A stretch of DNA of 64,000 nucleotides from Gemmata massiliana (GCA_000531095.1 HG799467.1:270536-334535); one strand, 5' to 3'. Counted from the stretch's first letter, positions 17,124-26,691 are shown. Notes: generated by a model not told the origin, from the letters alone. Program-made: numbers and translations.

Positions 17124-20100
17124 ATGCCGGTTCGCTTGGTCAGCCAGGAAGAACTCCCACACCCGCTCAACGGGTACCGGCTGATCGAGCGCCTCGGCCG
17201 GGGCGGGTTCGGCGAAGTTTGGAAGATCGAAGCGCCGGGCGGGATGCTCAAGGCGGCCAAGTTCGTTTTCGGCGACCTCGACGCGATGGACGAGGACAGC
17301 CGCCCGGCCGAGCAGGAGCTGAAGGCGCTCGAACGGGTGAAACTGATCCGCCACCCGTACATTCTCACCCTCGAACAGTTCCGCATTATCGACGGCCAGC
17401 TCATCATCGTGATGGAGCTGGCCGACCGCAACCTCTGGGACCGGTTCCGCGAGTGCCGCGGACAGGGTCTGCCGGGCATCCCGCGCGACGAGCTTCTCCG
17501 CTACATGGACGAAGCCGCCGAGGGGCTCGATCTGATGAACAACTACTATCAGATCCAGCACCTGGACGTGAAGCCGCAGAACCTGTTCCTCATCTTCAAC
17601 CACATCAAGGTCGCCGACTTCGGGCTGGCGAAGGTGCTCGAAGGCGTCCGCGCGACCGTGACCGGCGGCGTGACCCCGGTGTACGCGGCCCCCGAAACGT
17701 TCGAGGGGTGGGTGTCGCGGTTCTCCGACCAGTACAGCCTCGCGATCGTGTTCCAGGAACTGCTCACCGGGCACCGGCCGTTTAACGGAGCGAACACGCG
17801 CGCGCTGCTGATGCAGCACATCAACGGCACGCCGGACCTGAACGCCCTCCCCGTCGGGGACCGCGCCGTGATCGGGCGCGCGCTCGCCAAGAAGCCGGAC
17901 GACCGGTGGCCGAGCTGCACGGAGATGATCCGCGCCCTGCGGACGAGCGGGCTGCCGCCCGCGCCCTCGACGCCGATCAGCCCCTCGCGCCCCGGCCGGT
18001 CCATACCCGGTTCGGGCGCGCCCACGATGCCGAACCCGTCCGGGCACGCGCTCGCCGACTCGATCCAGGCCACGCGGATGGCCGGCCAGGGGCAGGGGCG
18101 CCTCAACGCGGAACAGACCCCCAGCCGCGAACAGACCCCGCCGCCGACGCACCTGCCCCCGCTCATCAAGCCCGGTCAGAGCGCGAACCATACCCCGCTG
18201 CCGGCGCTCGTTCCGCCCGGCTCCGGCGCGCGGCTCGTGACCCCCGCTCCGCCGTCCACCCAGCACCCGTCTCAGACGCTCAACCGGCCCGTGGTGCTTC
18301 AGACCGGGCGCATGGGGAGCCTGGGCATCGCGCCTCCCGAGCGGTCCGGCGACGGCGCCCTGTTCCCCGCGCTCCTCGTCGCCATCGGGCAGACCGGGTA
18401 CCGCGTCGCGGAACAACTCAAGCGGGTGATCGCCGACCGGTACGGTTCGGTCGAACGGGTGCCCAACGTGCGCATCCTGTACATCGACACCGACCCGGAA
18501 GCCGGTGTCCCACAAGCGCCCGACGTGCCCGCGGCGCTGACCGCGCGCGAAATCATCCCGGCCCGGCTGAACCGCTCGACCCACTACATGCAACGGGACT
18601 CGCTCTTGCCCGTCGAACAGTGGATGCCGACCGGCTCGCTCTACAAGCTCCCGCGGAACCCCGGCCCGGCCGCGGGGGTGCGCACCTTCGGCCGGCTCGC
18701 GCTCTTCGACCACTACCGCACCATCGCCCAGCGCGTGCGCCAGGAGATCGAAACGTTCCTGACCGACGACGCGCTGATGCAGGCCGATAAGGTCACGAAG
18801 CTCGGGCTGCGGACCAACCGCCCGCGCGCGTACATCGTGACGGGGCTGGCGGGCGGCACCGGCAGCGGGATGTTCCTCGACATGGCGTACCTGGTGCGCC
18901 ACGAACTGCGCCAGGTCGGGTACCTGCGGCCGGAAGTGGTCGGCATGTTCTTCGTGCCGCCGGCGGACGTGACGGCGCCGCGCTCGACGGCGCTGGCGAA
19001 CACCTACGCGGCGCTGTCCGAGTTGCACCACTTCCAGGCGCGGAAGTCCCGGTACCAGACGACGTTCGACAAGTCCGAAGCCCCGGTCACCGACAGCGAG
19101 CCGCCGTTCGCGCGGACGATGGTGGCGCAGCTCCCGAAGGCGGTGAGCGCGGACGGCGCGCGCCCGGTGCTCGCGGCTGCGGCGCGCGTCCTGTACCACG
19201 AGCTGCTCACACCGGCCGGGCGCGTGGCTGATGAAGGGCGCGACGTGTACCGCCACGCCTACCCGACCGATACGCCCTCGTGCCAGACGTTCGGCCTGTT
19301 CCGGCTGAGTTGGCCGCGCCCGGAGGTACTCGGCGCGGCGACCCGGCGCTTCGCGCAGCGGCAGCTCCAGCGCTGGACCGGTCGGGACGCGGGCCACCTG
19401 CGCGAACACATCGCCGGCTGGCTCGGCCAGCAGTGGGCCGATCGGAAGCTGTCGTTCGAGTCCATCGTCGAATCGCTCCACGAGGCCGCGCGCGACAGTT
19501 TGCGCGAGGACCCCGAGCGCGTCTTCGATGCGTTCATCGACCCGCTGCGCACGCGCACGCCGTCCGGCGGGCGGTTGGACGCGACGTCCGCGTGCGCGGT
19601 CCTCGACCAGCTCATCAAACTGGTCGGCAAACCGGACTGCGAGAACGACCCGCAGCCGAGCTCGCTCCAGGCCGCGATGAGCGCCCGGTTCGAGGGGCTG
19701 GTGAAGGAAACCGAGGGGCACATCTCGGTGATGGCCGCGACGTTCCTGGAAGTGCCGCAGTACCGCTTGCCGGGCGCGGAAGAAGCCGTGCGGCAGATGA
19801 GCGAGAAGCTGAAAACGCAGGTGGAAGCGCTGGAGCCGGTGCGCGCCGACCTCAACAAAGAGGTCGGTGCGATCTACGGGCGCCTGTTGCAGGCGATCGG
19901 CGGGTTGGGGAGCACGGGACTCAGTGCGATGACGCGCAAGGTGAACGCGGCCGACGTCACCGACCTGATGCGCCAGTACACCAAGAAGCGCCTGCAACTG
20001 CACGTGCTCGACCTGGCGCTGTCCGTGTTCCGCAAGCTCGCGGGCAACGCCCCCGAGTACCTGCGCGAGATCAACTTCTGCCGGTCCACGCTGAGCGAAA

Positions 20101-20780
20101 TGCACGCGGCCCTCACGCGGCTCGGGGCGTCGGCCAACGCGGACGCTTCGCCGGGCAAGCTGATCCTCCCGGACGGGTGCAAGAACCTGGACGAGGCCGC
20201 CGACCAGTTCCTCGCCGCGCTCGCGCCCGAAGACCTGCTCGCGTTCGACCAGTCGCTCCAGAAGGACATCACGCGCAAGTTCCGCGGGCTGGGCAACGTA
20301 TGCCTCAAGCCGCTCGAAAAGGGACCGGTGTTCCGCGACATGCTGCTGAACAAGGCCCGCGACTTCCTCGACGCGCGCCTCGACCACTCCGACCCGGCCA
20401 CGGTGTTTTTCCGCTCGCGCTCGGAGAACGGTACCGCACAGCCGCTGTTGGGTGAGGCATTTGAAGAGGCGGCTCCGGACCTCGTGCCGAACGTGTACCC
20501 GCGGCCCTACGAGATGGTGGTGCTGGCCGCCCCGACCGGGGCCGACGGGGAACGGCTGCAGGAACTCGCCAAGGTCGTGCTCCCCAACACGGAGTTCGTC
20601 GGCGCGCCGTTACCGGACGACATCTGCTTCTACCGTGAGTTCCCGCAACTCACGTTGACGGACCTCCCGCAGTTGGGCGATTACGCGCGTGAAGCGTACC
20701 AGCTCATGAAGGTGGGCGGGAACTCTTCGCACTCGCGCATGGATGTACCCTGGCAGCCGCCGGGAATGTCCGGAATGTAG
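17124..20780 (+). CDS. Hanks-type Ser/Thr kinase fused to a tubulin/FtsZ-like GTPase domain
   Basis: 1218 residues from the ATG at 17124. Residues about 15-275 form a protein kinase: glycine loop LGRGGFGEVW, Lys46 in AAKF, catalytic Asp148 in QHLDVKPQN (Leu replaces the Arg of HRD), DFG at 165-167, and an APE-like AAPE. A Pro-rich linker of about 130 residues follows. From about residue 415 a tubulin-like domain begins (ALLVAIGQTGYRVAEQLK), with the phosphate-binding GGTGSG at 577-582 and an ILYIDTD strand before it. This fits the bacterial 'tubulin-like' (Tubulin_2) family rather than FtsZ. The remaining 600 residues are largely helical. No transmembrane segment. A Cys-dependent phosphatase gene follows 120 bases downstream. 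Confidence 0.8.
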   Translation: MPVRLVSQEELPHPLNGYRLIERLGRGGFGEVWKIEAPGGMLKAAKFVFGDLDAMDEDSRPAEQELKALERVKLIRHPYILTLEQFRIIDGQLIIVMELADRNLWDRFRECRGQGLPGIPRDELLRYMDEAAEGLDLMNNYYQIQHLDVKPQNLFLIFNHIKVADFGLAKVLEGVRATVTGGVTPVYAAPETFEGWVSRFSDQYSLAIVFQELLTGHRPFNGANTRALLMQHINGTPDLNALPVGDRAVIGRALAKKPDDRWPSCTEMIRALRTSGLPPAPSTPISPSRPGRSIPGSGAPTMPNPSGHALADSIQATRMAGQGQGRLNAEQTPSREQTPPPTHLPPLIKPGQSANHTPLPALVPPGSGARLVTPAPPSTQHPSQTLNRPVVLQTGRMGSLGIAPPERSGDGALFPALLVAIGQTGYRVAEQLKRVIADRYGSVERVPNVRILYIDTDPEAGVPQAPDVPAALTAREIIPARLNRSTHYMQRDSLLPVEQWMPTGSLYKLPRNPGPAAGVRTFGRLALFDHYRTIAQRVRQEIETFLTDDALMQADKVTKLGLRTNRPRAYIVTGLAGGTGSGMFLDMAYLVRHELRQVGYLRPEVVGMFFVPPADVTAPRSTALANTYAALSELHHFQARKSRYQTTFDKSEAPVTDSEPPFARTMVAQLPKAVSADGARPVLAAAARVLYHELLTPAGRVADEGRDVYRHAYPTDTPSCQTFGLFRLSWPRPEVLGAATRRFAQRQLQRWTGRDAGHLREHIAGWLGQQWADRKLSFESIVESLHEAARDSLREDPERVFDAFIDPLRTRTPSGGRLDATSACAVLDQLIKLVGKPDCENDPQPSSLQAAMSARFEGLVKETEGHISVMAATFLEVPQYRLPGAEEAVRQMSEKLKTQVEALEPVRADLNKEVGAIYGRLLQAIGGLGSTGLSAMTRKVNAADVTDLMRQYTKKRLQLHVLDLALSVFRKLAGNAPEYLREINFCRSTLSEMHAALTRLGASANADASPGKLILPDGCKNLDEAADQFLAALAPEDLLAFDQSLQKDITRKFRGLGNVCLKPLEKGPVFRDMLLNKARDFLDARLDHSDPATVFFRSRSENGTAQPLLGEAFEEAAPDLVPNVYPRPYEMVVLAAPTGADGERLQELAKVVLPNTEFVGAPLPDDICFYREFPQLTLTDLPQLGDYAREAYQLMKVGGNSSHSRMDVPWQPPGMSGM

Positions 20781-20835
20781 GAACAACTCCGCTTTAATGA
20801 GAGACGTCACGCGCTACCCGCTTGTAAACACTTGC

Positions 20836-20859
20836 GGTTCGCCCATACATTGGCGAACC
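20836..20859. other. Small perfect hairpin
   Basis: GGTTCGCC (20836-20843), 8-base loop, GGCGAACC (20852-20859). It lies between the kinase-tubulin gene and the phosphatase gene. There is no T-run, so it is not a standard terminator; it may be an attenuator, an operator or chance. Confidence 0.45.
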
Positions 20860-20900
20860 ACGAGTGCTACAGCGGGTAGAGCTATTCTGGGTCGCGAGCG

Positions 20901-21320
20901 ATGCGTCAAATCTCGGGGTACCCGCTGTGGGTCGGGAGCGTCGCGGATATCCGTGACCTTCGCGGTGTGCTGTCTGCGGGGATCGAAGCGGTCGTTGATC
21001 TCGCGCTGAACGAACCCGTCGCCACTGTCACGCGGGAGTTGGTGTACTGCCGGTTCCCGCTGGTCGACGGCGCGGGGAACCCGCACTGGGTGCTGCGTGC
21101 TGCGGTAGAAGCGGTCGCCGGGTTCGTGCGGGCCGGGGTTCCCACGCTTGTGTTTTGCGGTGCCGGGATGAGCCGGTCGCCAACGATCGCCGCCGCCGCA
21201 CTTTCGGTCGCGAGTAATCGAATGCCGGGCGAGTGCTTGGAACTCGTTACGGGCACAGGACCGCACGACGTTTCGGCCGGCTTATGGAACGATGTTATTG
21301 CGGCACTTCGACGGGACTGA
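20901..21320 (+). CDS. Dual-specificity/protein-tyrosine phosphatase-like protein
   Basis: 139 residues. The signature loop CGAGMSRSPT gives the C-x5-R P-loop of Cys-dependent phosphatases (C-G-A-G-M-S-R), and the upstream general-acid region is in YCRFPLVDGAGN, as in small dual-specificity phosphatases. Soluble and single domain. It follows the kinase-tubulin gene on the same strand by 120 bases, so reversing that kinase's phosphorylation is a plausible role (inference). The DUF1015 gene follows closely. Confidence 0.78.
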   Translation: MRQISGYPLWVGSVADIRDLRGVLSAGIEAVVDLALNEPVATVTRELVYCRFPLVDGAGNPHWVLRAAVEAVAGFVRAGVPTLVFCGAGMSRSPTIAAAALSVASNRMPGECLELVTGTGPHDVSAGLWNDVIAALRRD

Positions 21321-21396
21321 TCGCGTTTCCTCCGCTCCCGCGCAATATCAGTACAATGATTTCTATTCTCTTTCGCGGGGTAGGAGCGTTTTTGCA

Positions 21397-22700
21397 ATGG
21401 CTGATATTCGAGGATTTCGTGGGTTCCGGTACGATTTGGGCTCCGTTGGGACGCTCTCCGATGTGGTCGCGCCGCCGTATGACGTGATCGATCCCGCGCT
21501 CCAGCAGAAACTCTACGACAGCAGCCCGTACAACGCGATCCGCCTCGAACTCACCCGCGACGAACCGGGCGACGACGAGCAAACGAACAAGTACACCCGC
21601 GCCGGCAACACCCTCCGCGAATGGGTCGTCGAGAACGCCGTGCGCCAGGACACGGCGCGCGGGCTGTACGTGTACGAACAGGAGTACACCGTCGAGGGGC
21701 AGACGTTCGTGCGCCGCGGGTTCCTGGCCCGCGTGCGGCTCGAACCGTTCGGCAGCGGGAAGATCTACCCGCACGAACAAACGATGTCCGGTCCGAAGGA
21801 AGACCGGCTGAAGCTCTACCGCGCGACCGGTTCAACCTGTCGCCGATCTTCGGCCTGTACCGGACGACGGCACCGTGTTCGCGCCGCTGGAGCAAACTCA
21901 TCCGGTCCGCGCCGCCGATCGTCGCGCGCGACCACCTCGGTGTCATTAACCGCCTCTGGGTGGTCACCGACTCCGCGACCATCAGCAAAGTGATCGGCGC
22001 GATGGGGCCGAAACCGGTGTACATCGCGGACGGGCACCACCGCTACGAAACCGGCCTGAAGTACCTCGAAGAACGGCGCGCGGCCGGCGAAGTGGCCGAC
22101 GACGAGGCCGCGCCGAACTTCTGCTTGATGATGCTCGTCGGGATGAGCGACCCGGGCCTGCTCATTCTGCCGACACACCGGCTCGTGAGCGGGTTGGCCG
22201 CGGACCTCACCGCGCCGCAACTGGAGGGCGTACTCGCGGAGCACTTCGACGTCCTGGAACGCACCGATACGAACGCGCAAGCCGCGTGGGAACACGTGCT
22301 GATGGACGGGTCGCAGTCCACGTTCGCGTTCGGGACCGTGGCCGACGGCCTGTGGACGGTCGCGAAGCTCCGCGACAAGGACGTAATGGCGTCGCTGGCC
22401 CCGGACCAGAGCGAGGACTGGCGCGAACTGGGCGTGAGCATCCTGCACAAGCTCGTGCTCGATCGCTTGCTCCGGGACAAGATCGGCGGGACGCCAGTTT
22501 GCAAATACGTTCACCTTCTGAGCGAGGTGACCGACGCGACCGCGAAGAAGGAGTGCCAGCTCGCGTGCCTCGTGCCGCCGGTGGGAATGAGCCACGTCGA
22601 GCAGATCTCGGAGCACGGCGAGAAGATGCCGCCGAAGTCGACGTACTTCTACCCGAAGTTGCTTACCGGGCTGGTGTTCAATTCGCTCAAGAAGGACTAA
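21397..22700 (+). CDS. DUF1015 family protein, frameshifted (probable sequencing errors)
   Basis: The start ATG (21397) has AGGAG ten bases upstream and gives MADIRGFRGFRYDLGSVGTL, then VVAPPYDVI, the DUF1015 hallmark. The frame breaks inside KLYRAT at about 21828 and resumes as RFNLSPIFGLY. It breaks again at about 21860 (PDDGTVFAPLEQ is in the third frame), then returns at about 21895 to LIRSAPPIVARDHLGVINRLW and stays open to 22700. Adding one C at each of the first two points and removing one A from AAA (21894-21896) restores about 434 residues, the usual length. ADGHHRYET and the C-terminal half are well conserved. Function of the family unknown. Confidence 0.8.
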
Positions 22701-22704
22701 AACC

Positions 22705-23016
22705 GTGGCCCGCACGCGACCCGGCGCGCCGGACGAGGACGACGAAGACGAGTTCGACGGCGACGATTACGACGCCGAGACCGACTACGACCCGGAAGAC
22801 CCGGAGACCTATCCGGCCGGGTTGTACGTCGACGACTCGCGCGCGTTCGTACCGTGCCCGTACTGTCGCGCCGAGATCGACGAGGAAGCGGAGCAGTGCC
22901 TGAAGTGCGGGATGTTCGTCTCCCGGGAAGACGCACCGAGCGACCGAAAGTCGCCGGTGTGGATCGTGCTCATGGTGCTCGCGCTGCTCGCGGTAATGGC
23001 AATGGCCCTGGGCTGA
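22705..23016 (+). CDS. Small zinc-ribbon membrane protein
   Basis: 103 residues from a GTG four bases after the DUF1015 stop, so probably cotranscribed. Very acidic N-terminus (about residues 9-38), then a zinc-ribbon pair CPYC and CLKCG (four Cys), and a C-terminal transmembrane helix ending VLALLAVMAMALG. Likely a tail-anchored regulatory or scaffold protein. Function unknown. Confidence 0.72.
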   Translation: MARTRPGAPDEDDEDEFDGDDYDAETDYDPEDPETYPAGLYVDDSRAFVPCPYCRAEIDEEAEQCLKCGMFVSREDAPSDRKSPVWIVLMVLALLAVMAMALG

Positions 23017-23061
23017 ACCGGGCGTTTCAGATCACCGTTTGTCAGATCGCAATACGCACGT

Positions 23062-23091
23062 CTACCACGTCCAATCGACGCGGTAGACGTG
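23062..23091. repeat. 30-bp direct repeat, left copy
   Basis: Begins CTACCACGTCCAATCGACGC. Identical over 30 bases to 23716-23745, which is the 3' end of the downstream Ser/Thr kinase gene (its stop codon and last codons). The copy here lies outside any gene. Together the two bracket a 624-base insert with one orphan gene. Confidence 0.95.
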
Positions 23092-23311
23092 TACCATCAA
23101 TCAAAGCCAAGAGGCAGAACGCGCAAAAGACGACGAACGTGCCACCGCGTTACGGGATTTGGTGTTGGAGCCACAAAAAGCGGAATCCGAACCGACAGCA
23201 CCGGTGCAGCAGAAGGCTGCGGCGCGGAAACGTGGCGGCAGTTCTAGAGCAAAATACTTCCCGCCAAATGCGAAAGTGGTAGGTCGACTACGGCGACAAG
23301 AGGCTCCTCAG

Positions 23312-23659
23312 ATGGCCGACGCTCCCGACTTCGAGATCCTACCCGCTGGCGAGATGCGGAAGAAGTATGGGCTAACAGTCAACAACCGGCAGACAATCCG
23401 ATTAGATCCGGTCGAGGTGCCGGAGCGGTTGCGGCACCTCATTCCGATCGCTGAGCGGTTCGGTATCTCGGACGATTTAATCCGAGCGGATTTCATAGCG
23501 AAAGCCCTTCCCGCAGAGTTGGCTGAACTCCGGCGTATGGTTCAGGAATTCGCGGTCCCCTTGGACGACTGGTTGGCTGGGCCTGCTGCGGATGGCCCCA
23601 GCTTCTCTGCCGAGTACATCGCCTTCACGTGTATGAGGATGGCTGCGGACGGCTGCTGA
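23312..23659 (+). CDS. Hypothetical protein, 115 aa (orphan between direct repeats)
   Basis: Start at ATG 23312 (MADAPDFEILPAGEMRKKYG) with GAGG about eight bases upstream. The frame extends upstream to 23159 through a Lys/Ala-rich stretch that may or may not be translated. Soluble and mostly helical. The surrounding insert looks less GC-rich than its neighbours. It lies between two perfect 30-bp direct repeats, so it may be the cargo of a small insertion. Function not recognised. Confidence 0.55.
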   Translation: MADAPDFEILPAGEMRKKYGLTVNNRQTIRLDPVEVPERLRHLIPIAERFGISDDLIRADFIAKALPAELAELRRMVQEFAVPLDDWLAGPAADGPSFSAEYIAFTCMRMAADGC

Positions 23660-23715
23660 GGGATGATCTCTTCTGAAAAACTTTCACTTTCTTGGCAGTA
23701 TTCAGATGTTGCCGC

Positions 23716-23745
23716 CTACCACGTCCAATCGACGCGGTAGACGTG
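23716..23745. repeat. 30-bp direct repeat, right copy (3' end of kinase gene)
   Basis: Identical to 23062-23091. This copy includes the kinase stop codon (CTA on the plus strand). Within the unit, CTACC-A-CGTC and GACG-C-GGTAG form an imperfect hairpin around CAATC, a symmetry often seen at recombination sites. Confidence 0.95.
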
Positions 23746-25677
23746 GTTCGCTTTGGGACCGGGGATCTCCCAGTACAGCCAACTCTTGTCCTCGGCCGCG
23801 ACGGTGATGAGCGGGCCGGTGTACGGGCGCGGGTCTTCGCGCTTCGTCGGGTCTTCGCGCTTCGTCGGTGCGTAGAAGAACTTGTGCTCGCGGAACGGGC
23901 GGTTCTCGGGGAACAGCACCAGCATGGACGCCTTCACCGAACCCTCGTAGCCGATCACCCCGAACCACTGTTCGTTGAGCGACTGGAGCGAGTTCCAGTA
24001 CGTGCTGGTGTACCTCAGCGTGAACTCCTGCTTCACCGGGATGTCGCGCACGTCGAGTACGAGCTGTCGCACTTTCATCGCCTGGTCGCCCACGAAACCG
24101 GGGCGCTCCGTGCTGAACGCGCGGGCCTTCTTGGGCGTCGGCAGCACCGCACGGTTGACCACGTCGCGCCCCGTCGTCCGCGTTTCGATGCGCAGTTCGT
24201 CGGCCGGGGTGATTTTCATCATCTCGCGCCGGGTGAAGTACACCACCGAGCACTCGTCGTTCGGGTCGTTCGGGTCCAGTTGCTTCCACCCGCGCATGTC
24301 GATGACCCGTTCGTCCTTGAACACGTTGAACCGCGAGTAGTCCGTTGGCGGCAGTTCGGCGTGCGCCGCCAACTTGTGCGGCGACGTGCGGTCCGGTTTG
24401 GGTTCCGCGAGTCGGAGCGCGCGGACCTGATTGGCTACCTCTTGGCGCAAGAGCACCAACGCGGCGTCCGGTTCCTTGGTTTTTCCCGAGTCGGCGTTCG
24501 CGACGGGCGTATCCGGTGGTTGGGGCTGTTGGCGGTTCAGTGGGGACGGGAGGAGCCACGCGGCGAGGATCAGTACGACGAGTACGCTGACGGCGGCGAC
24601 CGGGCGCCACCACCGGTGGGCCAGCTTCGTGCTCGTGTACCACAACCCGGTGCGCGGGCCGAGGAGCACTTCGCCGTTGAGGTACCGCTGGAGGTCGTCG
24701 GCCAGCGCCGCGGCGCTCGCGTACCGTTCGTGTGGTTCCTTTGCCAAACACTTCTGGCAGATCAAGTCGAGGTCGCGGGGCACACCGGGGGCGCGGCGCG
24801 TGGCCAACTCTGGTTCGTCGCTAATCACCTGCCGAATCACGGACCAAACATCGCGGCCCTTGAAGGGCACGGACCCGCACAGACACTCGTACAGGATGAC
24901 GCCCAGTGCGTACACGTCGGACGCCGGGCCGATGTTCTTCGTCTCGCCCTTCGCTTGTTCGGGCGACATGTAGGCCGGCGTACCCATCACGGCGCCGGTC
25001 TGCGTGAGTTCGGCGCCGTCGCGCTTCGCCAGTCCGAAGTCCATGACCTTCGGCTCGCCCCACGGTTCCGAAGTGGCGTCGCGTGAATCGAGCAACACGT
25101 TGTGCGGTTTGAGGTCACGGTGAACGATCCCGCGGTCGTGGGCGGCTTGTACGCCGCGCGCGATCTTGACCACGAGTTCCGCCGCCGCGCGCGGGGCCAT
25201 CTTCCCGGACGCGCGGAGGCGCTGGGCGAGGCTCCCGCCCTCCAGACACTCCATCGCCATGTACGGGCACCCGTGTGCCTCGCCACTGTCGAAGATCTGA
25301 ATCACGTTCGCGTGGCGAATATCGGCGACCGCCTGGGCTTCCGTGACGAACCGGGCGATGTCGCGCGCGTCGGCGTGCCCGCTGTTCAGAACCATCTTGA
25401 GCGCGACGACGCGGTTCAGCTTGAGGTGCCGGGCCTTGTACACGACCCCCATCCCCCCGCGCCCGAGTTCGCCGATGATCTCGTAGCCCGCGATGGCGCT
25501 CCCTGGACCCGGTGGCGCGATCGTGGCCGTCACGCGCTGGATCTGGTCGGGCGTCTGCGCGAGCGTTTCGGCGTGCGGCGCGGACTCGATGCTGCTCATC
25601 GCGGAAGCGACGGCAGTGACGGTCGGGTCGCCGGAGGGCACGACGGCTCGCGGAGCCTGTTGGGTTTCGTCGCTCAT
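23716..25677 (-). CDS. Membrane-anchored Ser/Thr protein kinase
   Basis: About 653 residues from ATG 25675-25677 (MSDETQQAPRAV). Kinase domain at about residues 60-330: glycine loop LGRGGMGVVYKA, VALK lysine, HRDLKPHN, DFG, and SPEQ in the activation segment; all catalytic residues are canonical. A single transmembrane helix (about residues 357-376, AVSVLVVLILAAWLL) precedes a periplasmic domain of about 270 residues of unknown fold, perhaps a ligand sensor. It contains a short tandem repeat (REDPTKREDP, an 18-base duplication). The last codons coincide with the 30-bp direct repeat. Confidence 0.88.
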   Translation of the reverse strand: MSDETQQAPRAVVPSGDPTVTAVASAMSSIESAPHAETLAQTPDQIQRVTATIAPPGPGSAIAGYEIIGELGRGGMGVVYKARHLKLNRVVALKMVLNSGHADARDIARFVTEAQAVADIRHANVIQIFDSGEAHGCPYMAMECLEGGSLAQRLRASGKMAPRAAAELVVKIARGVQAAHDRGIVHRDLKPHNVLLDSRDATSEPWGEPKVMDFGLAKRDGAELTQTGAVMGTPAYMSPEQAKGETKNIGPASDVYALGVILYECLCGSVPFKGRDVWSVIRQVISDEPELATRRAPGVPRDLDLICQKCLAKEPHERYASAAALADDLQRYLNGEVLLGPRTGLWYTSTKLAHRWWRPVAAVSVLVVLILAAWLLPSPLNRQQPQPPDTPVANADSGKTKEPDAALVLLRQEVANQVRALRLAEPKPDRTSPHKLAAHAELPPTDYSRFNVFKDERVIDMRGWKQLDPNDPNDECSVVYFTRREMMKITPADELRIETRTTGRDVVNRAVLPTPKKARAFSTERPGFVGDQAMKVRQLVLDVRDIPVKQEFTLRYTSTYWNSLQSLNEQWFGVIGYEGSVKASMLVLFPENRPFREHKFFYAPTKREDPTKREDPRPYTGPLITVAAEDKSWLYWEIPGPKANHVYRVDWTW

Positions 25678-26055
25678 AAAGCCGGTGCGCAGGAGCAAAA
25701 GGCGGTACGAGTCACTTTAGCTTGTTTTGTGGGGCCGCGATAGGAGAACCGCCCGCATTACTTCTCACGCGACAGCGGAACGTGGCCCTTAAAACGCCAC
25801 GTCGAACACCCATTCGGAGCGCCGACCGGCGGCTCACCAAACTCCGGCCGCAAATGCGATGGCGGCGCTGTCACATCTCCGAGGAACGCCTTCGTGGGTT
25901 CATGGATAAGGCCACCAAAACTAATTCGGAATCTCGTTCGAGCGACCTGAAAGATCGGTCGCGAGTACGCCGTAGAAAGGGGGCCGGTGAGGTGCCCGCT
26001 CGTGTGAGTTCGCGGCACCGATACTACGCGAGATTCTCACCAAACAGGGGGGTGT
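25678..26055. other. Gap between kinase and unknown gene
   Basis: About 380 bases. Frames exist on both strands, including one ending CSTWRFKGHVPLSREK on the minus strand, but none has a good start or a recognisable family. It may contain a decayed gene; nothing firm seen. Confidence 0.3.
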
Positions 26056-26691
26056 ATGCCTTACACGTTGCCAAAAACGCTGCCCGCCGAATTACTCATT
26101 AACGGCAAGTCGTACAAGCTCGTGACCCCGAAGGAATCGGTCCGGCGCAAGGTCTGCAAAAGCAACAAGGACGGCTGGTTCTATTACTTCAATAAAGCGG
26201 TCGTGGACGGGCCGACTCTCGCCATTGGCAACAAGCGGCACTTCTCCGTGAAGAACGCGAAGGAGAACCGCTCCGTTCATATCTCAATGAAGTCGCACGG
26301 TACAACCGGGCCGAAGCGCGACAACATTATGATTTGGTACCGGTACGACAAACAGTGGACCGGGAACACGACCGAGGAGGCGGGTTGGGGGCGCACGAGT
26401 TTCCCCCACATGGACAAGAACCGGGTGGACAAGGCGGTCGATATGTTGACCGCGTTCCTGGAAGCGATGACCGCCGCCGCGGAGGGGAGGGCCGTGGCGG
26501 TGACACCGTGCCTGAGTCCGCCGCTCTCGACGATCCCGCTCATCTCCTCCAAGGAGTGGGAAGACTTCCAACCGGAAGAAGAGACGTTCACGACCTCGGT
26601 TGCGACCACGACGCCCACGAAGTCGGAAACCGCTGACTTCGACGACTGGGAGGCCGCGGCAGACGCTATGGGCATTACGGGTGGTAAGTAG
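26056..26691 (+). CDS. Hypothetical protein, 211 aa
   Basis: Starts MPYTLPKTLPAELLINGKSY. Residues about 1-140 form a basic, aromatic-rich domain (GWFYYFNK, IMIWYRYDKQW), and the last 60 residues are acidic and Thr/Ser-rich, probably disordered. No signal peptide. Domain not recognised. Stand-alone gene. Confidence 0.62.
   Translation: MPYTLPKTLPAELLINGKSYKLVTPKESVRRKVCKSNKDGWFYYFNKAVVDGPTLAIGNKRHFSVKNAKENRSVHISMKSHGTTGPKRDNIMIWYRYDKQWTGNTTEEAGWGRTSFPHMDKNRVDKAVDMLTAFLEAMTAAAEGRAVAVTPCLSPPLSTIPLISSKEWEDFQPEEETFTTSVATTTPTKSETADFDDWEAAADAMGITGGK

Noticed and set aside
17118-20387. Antisense ORF of about 1089 codons over the kinase-tubulin gene
   Set aside because: Mirror of a GC-rich real gene; the translation is Arg/Gly/His-rich with no domain, while the plus strand has clear kinase and GTPase motifs.
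25722-26102. A 126-codon plus-strand ORF after the kinase gene
   Set aside because: It overlaps the better-supported gene at 26056, is very Arg-rich, and has no ribosome site or motif.
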